DNA of 64,000 nucleotides from Heliopora coerulea (GCA_030142905.1 JASJOG010000123.1:310001-374000), one strand, 5' to 3'; positions 10,991 to 21,390 are shown, counted from the stretch's first letter. Notes: generated by a model from the sequence alone, not told the origin. Numbers and translations: made by a program.

Positions 10991-11759
10991 TTTGAAAACA
11001 TGCAATTAAAAGGAGACTCACGAAGCATGCGCAGTAAAAATACTTTGGTCTCGGCTAACCAAGATCAAACATTCATATGGAAAAACTGCATCTCGGAAAG
11101 ACGGGATCCCGGCAGCTGAAAGCGAGATCTCGCGAAACCGGGATATCCCGATAGTCATATGAACACGATTTCCAAACATAAGGCAAAACGTCAATAAGCC
11201 GAGATCTCGCCTCGACTGTTTTATCCCGGTGCACCGGGATATCTCGGCTCATATGAACAGGCCCTAAATGTTTATTATCAGCTTAATATTTACCATTTTT
11301 AACTAAATGTTTACCATTTCAACATTTAGTCTTGTTTATATCTTGGGTTTTTTGAGATGCCGCTTTTATTCGGATTTTGCGTGGTCTTATACTTCTTGAT
11401 GTAATGACTATTCAGACTAGATTTGTGCTTGAAATACAACATAAAACTGTGAAAAAACATAACCACGATAAAGACCGTTTCGTACTAATTTCACTATGTC
11501 AGTTTTTATTTGGAAGCATATTCATGCATTTATTGTCAAAAACCTTTTTCAAAGGTTCTCGTTGACGACGTCACATTCCAAACAACGCCTTCACCTGGCA
11601 GAGCAAACGGCTTGGTTAAAATATATCTCATTGGTCAACCTGTAATGTAAATCACTGTCAACTGAAATTGTCCACCAAAAGGATAAAAAAGAGACCCTCC
11701 TTCCCCAACAAGCACAGCAGACAAAGGAGAACTGAGAAACAGCGAGCAGAAACAGACAA

Positions 11760-12216
11760 GTGAACCTGCTGATTCTCCACAAACTTTGAGTTGTGAAAGA
11801 TTATGTAGCTTTTTAAATCTTGTAAGCCATCCGCTGGATGCTTTAAACTTGGAGTAGCCCGATTTCTCTGCAACTCTCGCAGCGAACTCTTGGATCATGG
11901 GACAACAATGACATGAGGCACGCGATAATCGTCCTTTTTCTTATAATATACCATTTCCAAACACGTCGTTAAAGTCATAGTGCTGGGAAGTACGATTTCG
12001 CTTTCTTGTTTGAGTAAATCCCCATTCATATTCTTCTATAACTTTATCCTTATTCTTACCAATGTTGCTTATTTGAGTCTTCCCACATGCATACTTTTCG
12101 GCAAGTTGGCGTACTCCTAGCGATCCACTTCCTCTCTCATGTTCTACAATTCGAAAACGCTGCTCTAAAGAGTGTTCATTCGTAGATCTCTTACTCGATT
12201 TATCTTTTGAAATAAC
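11760..12216 (-). pseudogene. Tigger/pogo-type DNA-binding region (psq plus CENP-B HTH), block A
   Basis: Translating 12216 to 11941 on the minus strand gives a psq-type helix-turn-helix region with RQLAEKYACGKTQISNI and GKNKDKVIEEYEW. After one stop (11941-11943) the same frame gives PMIQEFA and the KFKASSGWLTRFKKLHN stretch up to KVCGESA (about 11760), the second CENP-B-type HTH. This is the bipartite DNA-binding half of Tigger/pogo transposases. No DDE catalytic domain follows. The HIRAN pseudogene starts on the opposite strand about 100 bases away, the same head-to-head layout as in the intact element at 58208-61023. Confidence 0.75.
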
Positions 12217-12351
12217 TCACAGACGAGAACCGCATCAACTACTTCGAGCAAAGAGCATGGCAAGTTGGCTGTAGCGCGACTTGCGAGATACTAAACGCGT
12301 AAAGAAGATATATTGTTACAGCTTGCGTCAAAGCTAGTGACGTGTTATGGA

Positions 12352-12848
12352 CGAAAGTGATGCCAACATCATGCCAACAAGGATTTATTCTAGCCTAAAA
12401 TGAACCAGAGATTGACATTTCAACGAGGACCGGAAAATGCAAAAGACTAATACGAAGTGGCATTGATAGAAGATAAAGTCGTGTTGTGGGTCATATTCCA
12501 TTGGGATTGTCTTAAATATTGTCCTCTTTCTTGAAAAGAGATGAACATAGAGGATTGGCCATAATTCGCGGAAAGAGAATAAACCGAGGTGGTGGAATGG
12601 GACTCAAGATTCCAGTTATTTATTAGTCATATGGCGAGGAGAAATACACGGAGAGACTCGTCAAACTGATCAGAAGCAGCGACACTGCTAAACAATGTTT
12701 ACGAAAAGAAGACGAAGGTATAACCACAGTTGTAGAGACAGGACAGAGAAAGCGAAGATGCATTAATGAACCTGACCAAGATGGTCATCAAACAACATCC
12801 ACTAAACTGACTGACTCGAAAAGAAACATTTCGAAAATAATTTTATAA
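12352..12848 (+). pseudogene. HIRAN-like domain protein, decayed, block A
   Basis: Two plus-strand frames read through a HIRAN-like domain. The first (from about 12370) gives HANKDLF, then a stop, then PKMNQRLTFQRGPENAKD. The second gives FLKRDEHRGLAIIRGKRINR with GGGMG, then GEEKYTERLVKLI, and runs with one stop to TAA at 12848. The pattern (GYHAY-type start, R-GPEN-KD, VVGHIP, FFL/FLKR, RGKxxN-G-GMGL-IPV) parallels the intact protein at 60015-60467. At least two stops and one frame change inactivate it. HIRAN domains in HLTF-type proteins bind single-stranded 3' DNA ends. Confidence 0.72.
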
Positions 12849-13023
12849 TAAGGACTTTGAAGTCGACAACTGACAAACAATAACTCGAGTGACATAATCA
12901 AGGTGTCTGCTTTAGCGAAAGGAAAACAATAGAAGTGTTCTGTTGGGAATGAATAAGCGTCTGCAATGCCGTAATAGTGATAATAGAATAATAGATAATA
13001 GTGATAATAGAATAAGCGTCTGC

Positions 13024-13120
13024 AAAGCCATAATGATTTTACTTCAAGTAAAATCATTATGGCTTTCGCCGGAGGGCTGGCTACTGTCTGTAATAGCGGG
13101 GTGTCCGCAAGGGGAGACTG
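13024..13120. mobile_element. Right end of decayed Tigger-like element, with palindrome, block A
   Basis: The outer end, read inward from 13120, is CAGTCTCCCCTTGCGGACAC, then CCCGCTATTACAGAC. It is followed outside by TA (13121-13122), as expected for a pogo/Tigger terminus; a further match to GTAATAG lies inside. Bases 13024-13066 form a perfect 21-bp palindrome with a one-base centre that block B lacks. I found no matching left terminus, so the element is 5'-truncated or too decayed. Confidence 0.6.
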
Positions 13121-13238
13121 TAAACAGTTTACTGTAACCGTTTAAACAGTTTATTTTAACCATTTATACGCTCTGAGTGAACCGCTCATACTGTTTACGA
13201 ACGGTTAATACAAAACGTTTAAAAGGTTTGAGCTAGGG

Positions 13239-13475
13239 GGTGTTTATATGGAGGCAAGCCAGCCCTCTTGGTAGGGCTAGCCCGAGTAAGAGAGATGAAT
13301 TTCACCTCGCGTTTACATGGAAATTTTCTGGCCCTTCTAGCACGTTTGTGTTATAGGAGGGTCAGCCCTTCTGAATGTGTTTATATGGAAACTTCGAGCT
13401 CTTCTTGGCGACATCTCGGGTAGTCAATAGCGGGATCATGCTTAGGAGGGCTGGCCCTCCTCTCATCAAAACGAC
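13239..13475. repeat. GGGCTGGCCCTCC-type subterminal repeat region
   Basis: Three copies of GTTTATATGGA or GTTTACATGGA alternate with GGCCCTTCT/AGCCCTCTT and short palindromes such as AGGAGGGCTGGCCCTCCT (13441-13458). It looks like the end structure of a non-autonomous DNA element. The same stretch lies at 42205-42430 in block B. Superfamily not determined. Confidence 0.4.
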
Positions 13476-13947
13476 AATAAATTTTACAAGATATTTTACA
13501 GGGAGGCGATAATAGTAATGTAGCAACAACATTAAAAAATGACGCCGAGACAGTGACTGACTGATATAGCAGTAATTTCCATTTGGCTAATAAAGATAAG
13601 TTTCAAGCAATGTTCTTGACTAATAAAACAAAGGACATATGTTTCGGCGCGTTTAAACGTTAACATACTGATCTGAGCAATTGAGAAGAGTTTCAGATGC
13701 TTAAATGACATTTAGAATTCATTACAACGTCAGTAGAATGTTATTCTATTCAAATGTGTTTAGTTAAGCTACTTTGTTAAATGTCGTTGCCGCGCTAGCT
13801 TGCTTAAATTCCCTAAAATCTCCCTGGGGCCGCAGCTCGTTTACTTCAGGCTTCACTTCTCGCCCACAGTTGTTTCATCCTGGTCTTTTTCAAGATCAGT
13901 GACCAATTGTTTAAGAGCAACAGTTACTTTCGATGTCGATATTTTAC

Positions 13948-14175
13948 CTGGGGTAACGTTTCTGCTACAAGGTTTCCCAAACTATGTTTACCCAAATTTG
14001 TGAGATCCTCACTACAGGGTTGACTCACAGGACCGCTATATACCAAAATACTTACTTTGGCAATGCGGGTTGAGTTGGTGGAATTGACTGAACCGTCGGT
14101 GTAAATTTGATGAACAAATAACAGGACAAGCACAAGTAGAAGGTCGACTCGGTGGATGTACTTGCCCGAAGGCAT
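13948..14175 (-). CDS. Candidate first coding exon of a secreted or membrane protein, block A
   Basis: An ATG at 14175 begins MPSGKYIHR followed by a leucine/valine-rich core ending near HQIYTDG, a good signal peptide, then VSILVYSGPVSQPCSEDL. The exon ends in a CAG|GTAAAAT donor (13948/13947). A TATA-like box (14238-14248) sits upstream, close enough that the earlier ATG at 14217 may lie before the start site. If not spliced, the frame stops at 13924. Block B keeps exon, donor and TATA with mostly conservative changes. The ILVYSGP stretch faintly recalls the start of biotin-protein-ligase N-terminal-like (GATase-fold) domains; this is a guess. Downstream exons were not identified. A different frame is open just past the donor, down to about 13857. 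Confidence 0.45.
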
Positions 14176-14462
14176 TATTGCTGTTTCACCTCTCCAAAAA
14201 TTTTTTCCTTGAGCCATTTCGTCGTGGTTGAATGCCCTTATATATAAATTACAGCTCACGAATAAGGTAAGTTTCCGGAAGTGACTTATATTGTTGACCA
14301 AACAGGACTTATATTCATTGTAAGTCAATACGCGCAAACCGAAATAAAGCATCTTGACAACCCAAACAAGACTCGGATCACACTTGGAAATTATCACCCC
14401 AAATTGGGCCAACTTTCGCGGACATTCCAAAAAGCTTGAGCCCTAATTAGGTAGAATCCAAA

Positions 14463-14981
14463 ATGGCGGCTAATTCTGATCCGACAGAAAACGAAGTGAT
14501 CAGCAGCCTTAAAAAGGCATTGGAGCGTGAAAAATGAAACCTACTAGAAAGGACTTCGAACCGATACAATTTCCGTGGTTTATCTCGCACATTCGCAGAG
14601 CTGGATCGGTTAGTTAAAGATGCGGTTAAAGCTAAATACGGCAGTCTTCAAGATCGGCCAATGTACGAACAAGGGAAGTTGTATCCCATTCTGGAAAGAA
14701 TTATGCAGCGTACAAATTCTGCAATTCACCGGCGTTTGACGCCAAGAATGAGCAAAATCCATCCTTGGGTAATTTGCTGTGATGTGGCCATGCCTCGGGA
14801 GGTTTTCAACCTTCTTCACAAAACCATTCTGGGAGAGTCAAGATATGGTTTAGAAGTTAGTGAAGATTCGCGGACCATTACCTTAAATTTTACAAAATTT
14901 AGAAGGCATGTGATTTTATTTAATAGATTTGTTGAATGTGGGGGTTTGAGAAAAAGCTTAAGGGAGGAAAGGGTCATGTAA
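14463..14981 (+). pseudogene. Unrecognised protein-coding frame, block A only
   Basis: Begins at ATGGCGGC inside a YY1-like motif (AAAATGGCGGC), reads MAANSDPTENEVISSL, meets one TGA at 14535-14537, then stays open for 148 codons to 14981. The body is charged, with DRLVKDAVKAKYGSLQDRP and a later cysteine pair (ICCD). I recognise no family. It lies in the 1.3-kb segment 14378-15658 that block B lacks; at the B junction (43339) the flanks are joined without it. It may be a real gene with one stop, or an older insertion. Confidence 0.4.
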
Positions 14982-15170
14982 AAGTTATTGTTAAAAGTGA
15001 GAAGTTGGGGTTTTTTGTATATATGTTAAAAGATGAAATTTTGAGGGTGAATTTACACTATGGGTATTGGAACCAGTATGGTATTAGTCAACATTGATAT
15101 ACTAAGGGAAAACTTTTATTAATATTTTGTATCAAATTAATTCAAACAGAACAAAAGCTTTTTTATATAT

Positions 15171-15368
15171 AGGGTGTTTTACAAGCCAAGAAGTTTTTTT
15201 TTTTTTTTTTTTACATAAACACCTCCTTCTGTATATTTTATGCTGATTTACATTGACAAAGTACTGTCAAGGTAGTTTGCTTTTAATTTCTATCTAGAGT
15301 GTCTATTGAAGAAGTCTTTAACAAAATACTTACTGAATTTTTGTAGCTGCTGGATATAAAACACCCTA
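15171..15368. mobile_element. Small MITE with AGGGTGTTTTA ends
   Basis: Inverted ends AGGGTGTTTTACA (15171) and TATAAAACACCCTA (to 15368) are flanked on both sides by TATATA. An internal T-run sits at 15191-15212. No coding content. Present only in block A, because the host segment is absent from B. Confidence 0.6.
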
Positions 15369-15769
15369 TATATCATAATTAATTACTACATACAGCTTTA
15401 TCTTGCAATACAGTGTATTGTTAGTGTAATTTTATATAATGTTGTATTTATGACTTAAAATAATTAGCTGTGCCTACACATACTTGTTTCATGTTGATAT
15501 TTACCTATACTAAATTTCATTTATATTTCATTAAAAGTTATATCCATGCTATTCTATAACAGTTGCATCTACATTCCAATATATTATAATCTCTTAGCAG
15601 AACATTTTAAATTTTGTTCTAGGGTTCAATTGCCTTTTAATCAAAATTTTTAATCAAAATCGATTTTGACTCAGATTTTGAGATTTAAAGAAATTTTATC
15701 TTCGGTTCGCATTTTATCTTGTATCTCTGTACATAACCCACGGCAATTAACGTTGTGTTATTTGCATTC

Positions 15770-17090
15770 GAAGGGATCAAGTTCACAATGAGACGAAGAC
15801 GGCCAACTAGACACTTTGCTTGGTGGATGGATTTGTCGTTTTTGACCGTATGAATCAAGGCTTAAAAGTGTATACTGTAACTGAAAAGTTAAAATCTTTC
15901 ATTTCTAGTATTTCACTTTATCGTTGCTGCACAAAATTGAACAATACAAATTTAGATAGTAAAATCACTGATATGTTTTTAAATATTGAAAGGAATAAAT
16001 GTAGTACATTTATAATATTTTGTTTAATGTTTAATGTTTAATGTGATGTTTAACGGGACTTTATTCCACATTTAGTAGCAAAATTCCGCTAATTTACAAT
16101 GTGAATTACAAGGCGAGAGTAACAATCAGAAAATGGTTAAAATACAATTTTTACGGCTAAGATTTAAAAATTTATCCTACTCTAAAATGGAATAACGTGT
16201 ATAGTTGGACTTTAAATTTCAAATATAAAAAATAGTCTTCTCTAGGACCCATCCAGATTCGCATTGTCTTTATCAGTAGCATATACTACAGCACTTCGTT
16301 TAAACCGCTCAGTTCTACATTTAAAATTATAAAATTTGTCTCCGTTAGATCTTGTCTCTTTCCCTCTTATTTGACCAACTGGCCTCGGCAACAACGTGTG
16401 TAATTTATGTGCAGGGTTTTAAAACAGACCTCATCAGATCAATACACATATTATCTCTGCGGCTCTTAAGAGTTTTAAGGTCATTCTCGGTTAATGACTG
16501 CTCACAGTCCATTTCAGGGTAAATTATCCGTGTGTGAAGGAGAAAATCATCCTTCAACAATTTTGATACATTGTTTTTAGCTCAAGATGTGGTTAATATT
16601 AACAAAAAGAAGGCGAGAGGGTGTAGAGAATATGATATTTGATGATGAAATATTCTATGAATCCGAGCGTCTAGTGTTGCAGATATGTGAATTTTTTATT
16701 ACGAACACTGATTTTTTCGTGCTTTATATCTACATTTAGTTGGTATTGATGGAAGTTAAGTTCTTTTTATTCTTCGATTAATCCGTGACAAATGTGTTGT
16801 CGAGGACGTTATGCCATCACTTATTCAAACCTTCGGTTTGAAATAAAACATCCTAACTTGAGTATTGACTTGACAAGAATAAGTTGGATTATATGGAAAA
16901 AATAATAATAAAAGCGACAAACAGCACCCAATCACGAATCAGCCAAAAAAATTTCAGATACACACTGTGTGAGTAGATTACTTCTAACCCTATAACGTAC
17001 AGTGTCCAATATATCGGACACCTAAGAACAAAAGGATCAGTGAGGGAACAAAGAAAAAACAAAGAGAAAACAAAGAACAAACGAAAAGCA
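15770..17090. repeat. Segment shared with 43450-44760 and with 56790-57390
   Basis: Collinear in blocks A and B. It is recognisable as a third diverged copy at 56790-57390: the start around GATCAAGTT...ATGAGACGAAGACGGCCAAC and the end around TCAAACCTTCGGTTTGAAATA are both present, with about 500 bases missing in the middle. I see no gene in it. Short open frames such as 15820-16041 shift between copies. Confidence 0.7.
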
Positions 17091-17435
17091 TTTTAAGCGT
17101 TAACGGGTTACTCCGTGATAAAGTTTTCTGGATGGAGTATCTGTGGATTGGAGCTTTTCTTTTTAAGTAAGTATTGCATATTACCGATTAGTTTGGACGA
17201 ATAATAAATGTATTCTTTATCAAGAACGCCAGTTTTAGGGTTAAGGCCGAGCCTAAAGCCGACTTTTATGAGATTTTTTCTTCCTACGTCTGAACTAATT
17301 TGTGACAGGTGCGTTGCAAGCGACGTCCTTATCTAAAATTACAATCTAAGGCTTTACTTAAAACGCTGTCTTTTATCAATACAACAGTGACAAGCGATTT
17401 GCCAGGTGGGAAACGAAGTCACAAAATGAAAGTGA

Positions 17436-18207
17436 TGGCCTGTTCACATCAGGCCGAGTTATCTCGGTGGGTAGAGACAAGTCGGGCTATAGGGTCAAAG
17501 TTAGCAATGTTTCACATGATAAAATGGAACAATTGAAATATCCCTGCCCTCCGCGATAACCGTAGCGTACCTAACCACACTCTTGATAAAATAACTGGCC
17601 GAAGAAGTTGATTGTTGTCGTAGATTCTATAGTTAGAATCGCTGCCATTGTTTTGATGCAGCTACATGAACTTTTGGTACTATATAGAGTAAGCTTAGGA
17701 TATAAAAGAATGTATTACGTAATGCAGGTATCAATGAAGAGTAATTTTATGTTAAGAAAGGTACTAGCAAGGAGGACGAAGTTCAACCGACGACGACGAC
17801 GGTTTTGAAAGTAGCCCGGTCGAATAGATAGCTGATGCCAACACTCAACGGAATTTTAAGTGAAGAAGAGTGAAAAAAAAAAAAAAAGACTTGCGTATGC
17901 CTTGTCAACTTTTTATGAAATTGGCCGACTTTATCGGTTTTAATTTTTATCGCCTACTGCAGTCGAAACTTCTTTCACGTCCGCCATGTTGTTTCCAAGT
18001 AATTTTGGCGCATGCATGCTTAATAGTGTGAAAGTTAACTCTACCTCCCGAGTTAACTCCTGGCTGAAGCTTTCACATGGAAGAAAACATATCTCGCTCC
18101 CCAGAGCTACCCTACCGTTGAGACCAAGATATCTCGTGGCCCCAAGATGTATGGGAGACAGAGATATCCCTACCCACCGAGATATCTCGCCTCATGTGAA
18201 CAGGGCC
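17436..18207. mobile_element. Internally deleted Harbinger derivative, block A
   Basis: Ends GGCCTGTTCACATCAGGCC (17437) and, inverted, GGCCCTGTTCACATGAGGCG (18207) resemble the full-length Harbinger termini. Inside it keeps the first part of the transposase frame, ending in RRRRRF (about 17790-17808), the family's start motif. On the other strand it keeps the start of the Myb-like gene, ATGGCGGACG (from 17987). So the middle was deleted while both gene starts and both ends remained, the usual origin of a non-autonomous element. Confidence 0.75.
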
Positions 18208-18619
18208 TAAGAGACCAGCTCAAGATTTTGATGGAAAGAGACATCCCCAGATAATAAAGTGAACACATTACAAACACGTCCATACTGTTTTCACGTCATT
18301 CTATATTGGTAATGTGGAGTAGGCGGTCGGATTATGCATAATACGAACTCTTGGAAATATCAATCCATGAACGTAGCATCTGCTTTAAAAAGTCCATTTG
18401 TAAGAAAAAGCACGTGTTAGTAGGTGTTACATGATAAAAATCATGACATGAACAAAACTTAAATGCCGGCTTAAGGCTTCAAATTTATGGGTCGATAAAT
18501 GAGGATTCGCTAAACTTATGCTGCATTAAGCGGAAGCATTTGGACACGCAAGCGTTATCATTTGTAAAATGATGATTCTAAACCTGCCGCTAGGTTTCTC
18601 ACAGTGGAGAATGAGGAAT

Positions 18620-19112
18620 GAGAAGTACTCTAACGCATAGGCGTAGGAAGCGGGGGGTCTACGGCGGCTTCACCCCGTCGTCTGTTGAAATAGGGGCTAA
18701 GCCCCACACGGGCAAATGAGAGGAAAAGTTACTTGCCCGACGACGAGATCTACTTGTCCAGAACAACCGCACAGCAATTTCGTCGAGCCCTGATTGGGAG
18801 CATTGGAAAATTTGTTTTGGTGGAGAAGACGATACCGTGATGTCCGTTATGAAGGTTTTCAACCGCCACCGCTGAGGAATGCTCATGCATTCCATCTGCA
18901 AAAACTGCAAGCTGCTTTCCAGTGTATATTTACAACACCGGAAAAGCTCGCCTTTGGCTTAATTTTCAAGCTTCCTTCGAGAATTAGTTACAAAGAGGCT
19001 CGTTTTTGAAGTCATCTAAAGAGCTTGGAGTAAGTGCTTTATCGGATCTAAAACACTCCTCCGTCATGTAGTGTTCTAAATCCTCTTCATAGGGCACTCC
19101 TGCTCGTTTTTA
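18620..19112. repeat. Dispersed repeat plus hairpin, first copy
   Basis: 18745-18920 (core CGAGCCCTGATTGGGAGCA) matches 26775-26960. The right part 19034-19112 is a self-complementary unit (GTGCTTTATCGG ... CACTCCTGCTCG) that recurs at 28737-28815 in better condition. Probably parts of dispersed MITE-like families; not coding. Confidence 0.55.
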
Positions 19113-19159
19113 AATAATACGTGAGCTAGCGGTCAATTTCTACCGCTATCTTGTTTTAA

Positions 19160-20735
19160 TTGTAATTTTTTTGTAAGTCACCAAGTGCCTGGAGCACGTT
19201 TCTGCGATTCTACAGATGGCAGTGGAGTTCCTGTGAGAGAGGAAGTAGCGATTGGTCGAACAAAAGGAAGTTAATAAAACGTGCAACCTACACGCAAAAT
19301 TTCATCATTTTTTAGATCTGTAAAACGTTAGAATTGATCAGGAAATTGGAATTGAAGTTTTTCAACATCTATAACTGGTGGATCAGAACAAATACTGAAA
19401 AATTAGAAATTAAGGCTACAAACTAGATATTTAGCGAATAATTTAAATGCTAGTGGGCCCTAATAAAACTTATGTTTTCTTCCTAGTATACATGTCGCGT
19501 ATATACACGTAAATATGGGGGAGGTTTGGAGAAATACCAACATCCATATGGTGCTGAATCTGTCATTATCATACTTCGACATTTCAGCTACTGGTAAATT
19601 CTAGTTATTGTACTATGACAGGTGTGTGTTTTGTTCGCATATGCTAATTTTAACTCGTGGAACTTCTATGTGAGGTTTCCGACCAGATGGATATCAGTTT
19701 TCGTGTCCATTTAAATATCTTGCGTCTCCTAGTACTGATAAATTTATTCAGAAAGTCAGACTCGACAAAGTTGACATGGTGAAATTGAAAATTCCATGAA
19801 TTACTGAATTCAAAAGTTGAAAGTTTTCAGCTACTCGTAAATTCTAGTTATTGTACTATGACAGGTGTGTGTTGCGTTCGCATGTGCTAATTTTAACTTG
19901 TGGAACATCTATGTGAGGTTTCCCACCAAATGGATATCAGTTTTCGTGTCCATTCAAATATCTTCCGTCTCCTAGTGCTGATAAATTTATTCAGAAAGTC
20001 AGACTCGACAAAGTTGACATGGTGAAATTGAAAATTCCATGAATGACTGAATTCAAAAGTTGAAAGTTCTTTTCAGAAATTTTTTGGCAATTCCAAACAA
20101 ATACATTCCCTTTATTTCAGACCACAATACTATCTTAATTATCGACTATTTTCGTTATAAGACTCTCATATAGTAAGTAAGACGATTCACTACCATGGCC
20201 AATGAGTGCTGACACATAAACGTAAAAAGCCGTATAACCTGTTCGCGGTTGTTTACAGGCGTGAACAGTGTTGTGTGAACATCAACGTTGTTGAGCTATA
20301 ACAACCATGTTGGTGGTTTATTTCCCAACCACTATATCTTACGACAACTTGTTTTAGTACAAGGTCGAATAATCGCATATTAATAATAGGTAACAAGGTT
20401 CTTCTATCAATGTTGAGTTTTCGTATTCCACCAAACGTGAACAACTGTTGTTGTTTCATAGGTGCAGAACAACGTGGTTAAAACAATTAAGAACAACATT
20501 GTTAATTCGGCGATGTCGGTTTTCCATGGAATCAACAACGTTGCAAGATTGTTTAGTGAAATTTTTTTCGTGTTTATGTCATTTGTTATAGTAAAGCTGA
20601 ATTAATTTGTACGTTTTGAATCAGGTAAAAAAAATTATCCAGTTGTTTCAATTATTAATGTTCTTGCTGGAGACAGTTAAGGAAACGACAGATCTTCACT
20701 TACTTTTGGTTTTAGCACTTGTCTTAGATTGTGTT
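19160..20735. repeat. Segmental block I, diverged third copy
   Basis: Matches 1380-2660 of block I with many changes, for example the GTGCCTGGAGCACG phrase (19187 / 1400), the CATCTATAACYGG phrase and the GTTGTGTGAACA region (20268 / 2308). It also contains a local tandem duplication: 19585-19800 and 19825-20065 are near copies of each other. No gene recognised. Confidence 0.7.
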
Positions 20736-20938
20736 ATATTTGGAAAGGGGAAGCGTTCACTAAACGGGGTGGGAAAAGAGATAGGACGGAAAGAAGAAGG
20801 GAGGAAAAGGGGATCGATGGTTAGAAATGCCATGGGAGGGGTTCATGGATGGATAGACTGGTATAGAAGGAAGACATGTAAGTTTACGTACATGTGATTG
20901 CATTCATGAAAACTATAAATGATTGATAATTATGCAAT

Positions 20939-20944
20939 TTTATT
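20939..20944 (-). terminator. Polyadenylation signal of the cysteine-rich peptide gene
   Basis: AATAAA on the minus strand, about 90 bases downstream of the stop codon at 21032; standard distance for a short animal mRNA. Confidence 0.5.
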
Positions 20945-21031
20945 AATCCAACTTCTGAACAATTATTCAAATATATTCATTAATATACGTTATGGGTTTA
21001 CAACCTATAAAGATCTTGAAACACGTCAGAC

Positions 21032-21310
21032 TTATCCTTTCTTTTCACAACATTTTTTACAATGCGAATTATGAAAAGGACAACTACTTGGACATTTTGA
21101 AGGACACGTTGGTTGGTTGTCGTTGAGTTTTAATGCCATCTTCTTGTTAAATCTACCTCGTGCTGTTCGAACGTTGGTGAAGTCGCCATAGTTTTCTTTC
21201 ATCATCGCTTCATCTTCCTCCACTTGTATCCACTTTGGCATTGCTAGGCATGCGCACACGGTCAGCAGCAGTACGAGGCCAACGAGTGAGCAATTCTTGA
21301 AACTTTCCAT
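21032..21310 (-). CDS. Small secreted cysteine-rich peptide
   Basis: A 92-residue single-exon gene. Residues 1-23 form a clear signal peptide ending near CACLA. An acidic then basic propeptide-like middle includes a possible dibasic site around FNKK. The carboxy end packs six cysteines as C-x3-C-x3-C-x6-C-x2-CC. Such a layout is typical of secreted cnidarian peptides, including small cysteine-rich proteins, antimicrobial peptides and toxin-like peptides. I cannot choose among these, and the spacing does not match a family I can name. A TATAAAAA box lies about 75 bases upstream of the start and an AATAAA signal about 90 bases past the stop. It looks intact and is the best small host gene here. 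Confidence 0.8.
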   Translation of the reverse strand: MESFKNCSLVGLVLLLTVCACLAMPKWIQVEEDEAMMKENYGDFTNVRTARGRFNKKMALKLNDNQPTCPSKCPSSCPFHNSHCKKCCEKKG

Positions 21311-21382
21311 CCTTCTCAGTCGTTTCTTAAAGAATATTAGACTACTTCAAGTCTAGAATGAAGTTTATTGAGTTTTTACGAG

Positions 21383-21390
21383 TTTTTATA
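21383..21390 (-). promoter_or_regulatory. TATA box of the cysteine-rich peptide gene
   Basis: Reads TATAAAAA on the minus strand. A start site about 30 bases downstream would give a 5' leader of about 40-45 bases before the ATG at 21310. Confidence 0.6.

Larger units (their letters stand above)
7900..11264. mobile_element. PIF/Harbinger DNA transposon, full length, block A
   Basis: Bounded by inverted repeats that begin GGGCCTGTTCATATGAGCC and match perfectly for at least 28 bases at both ends. It is flanked by the 3-bp target-site duplication TAA (7897-7899 and 11265-11267), the superfamily's preferred target type. It contains the two expected convergent genes, a transposase (plus) and a Myb/SANT-like protein (minus). 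Both are broken. Confidence 0.95.
3656..18511. repeat. Segmental duplication unit, block A
   Basis: Collinear with block B (32493-46376) over almost its whole length. Homology starts at the phrase AATACTTAGTATTTCAAGAG (3661 / 32497) and ends just after ATTTATGGGTC (about 18500 / 46360), beyond which the two copies are unrelated. Differences are mostly point changes. The larger ones are: 4484-4886 in A is a Penelope-like fragment replacing about 425 bases of B; 14378-15658 exists only in A; a 127-base insert and a SINE exist only in B. Because both copies contain the same elements at the same sites, these insertions predate the duplication. Confidence 0.93.
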
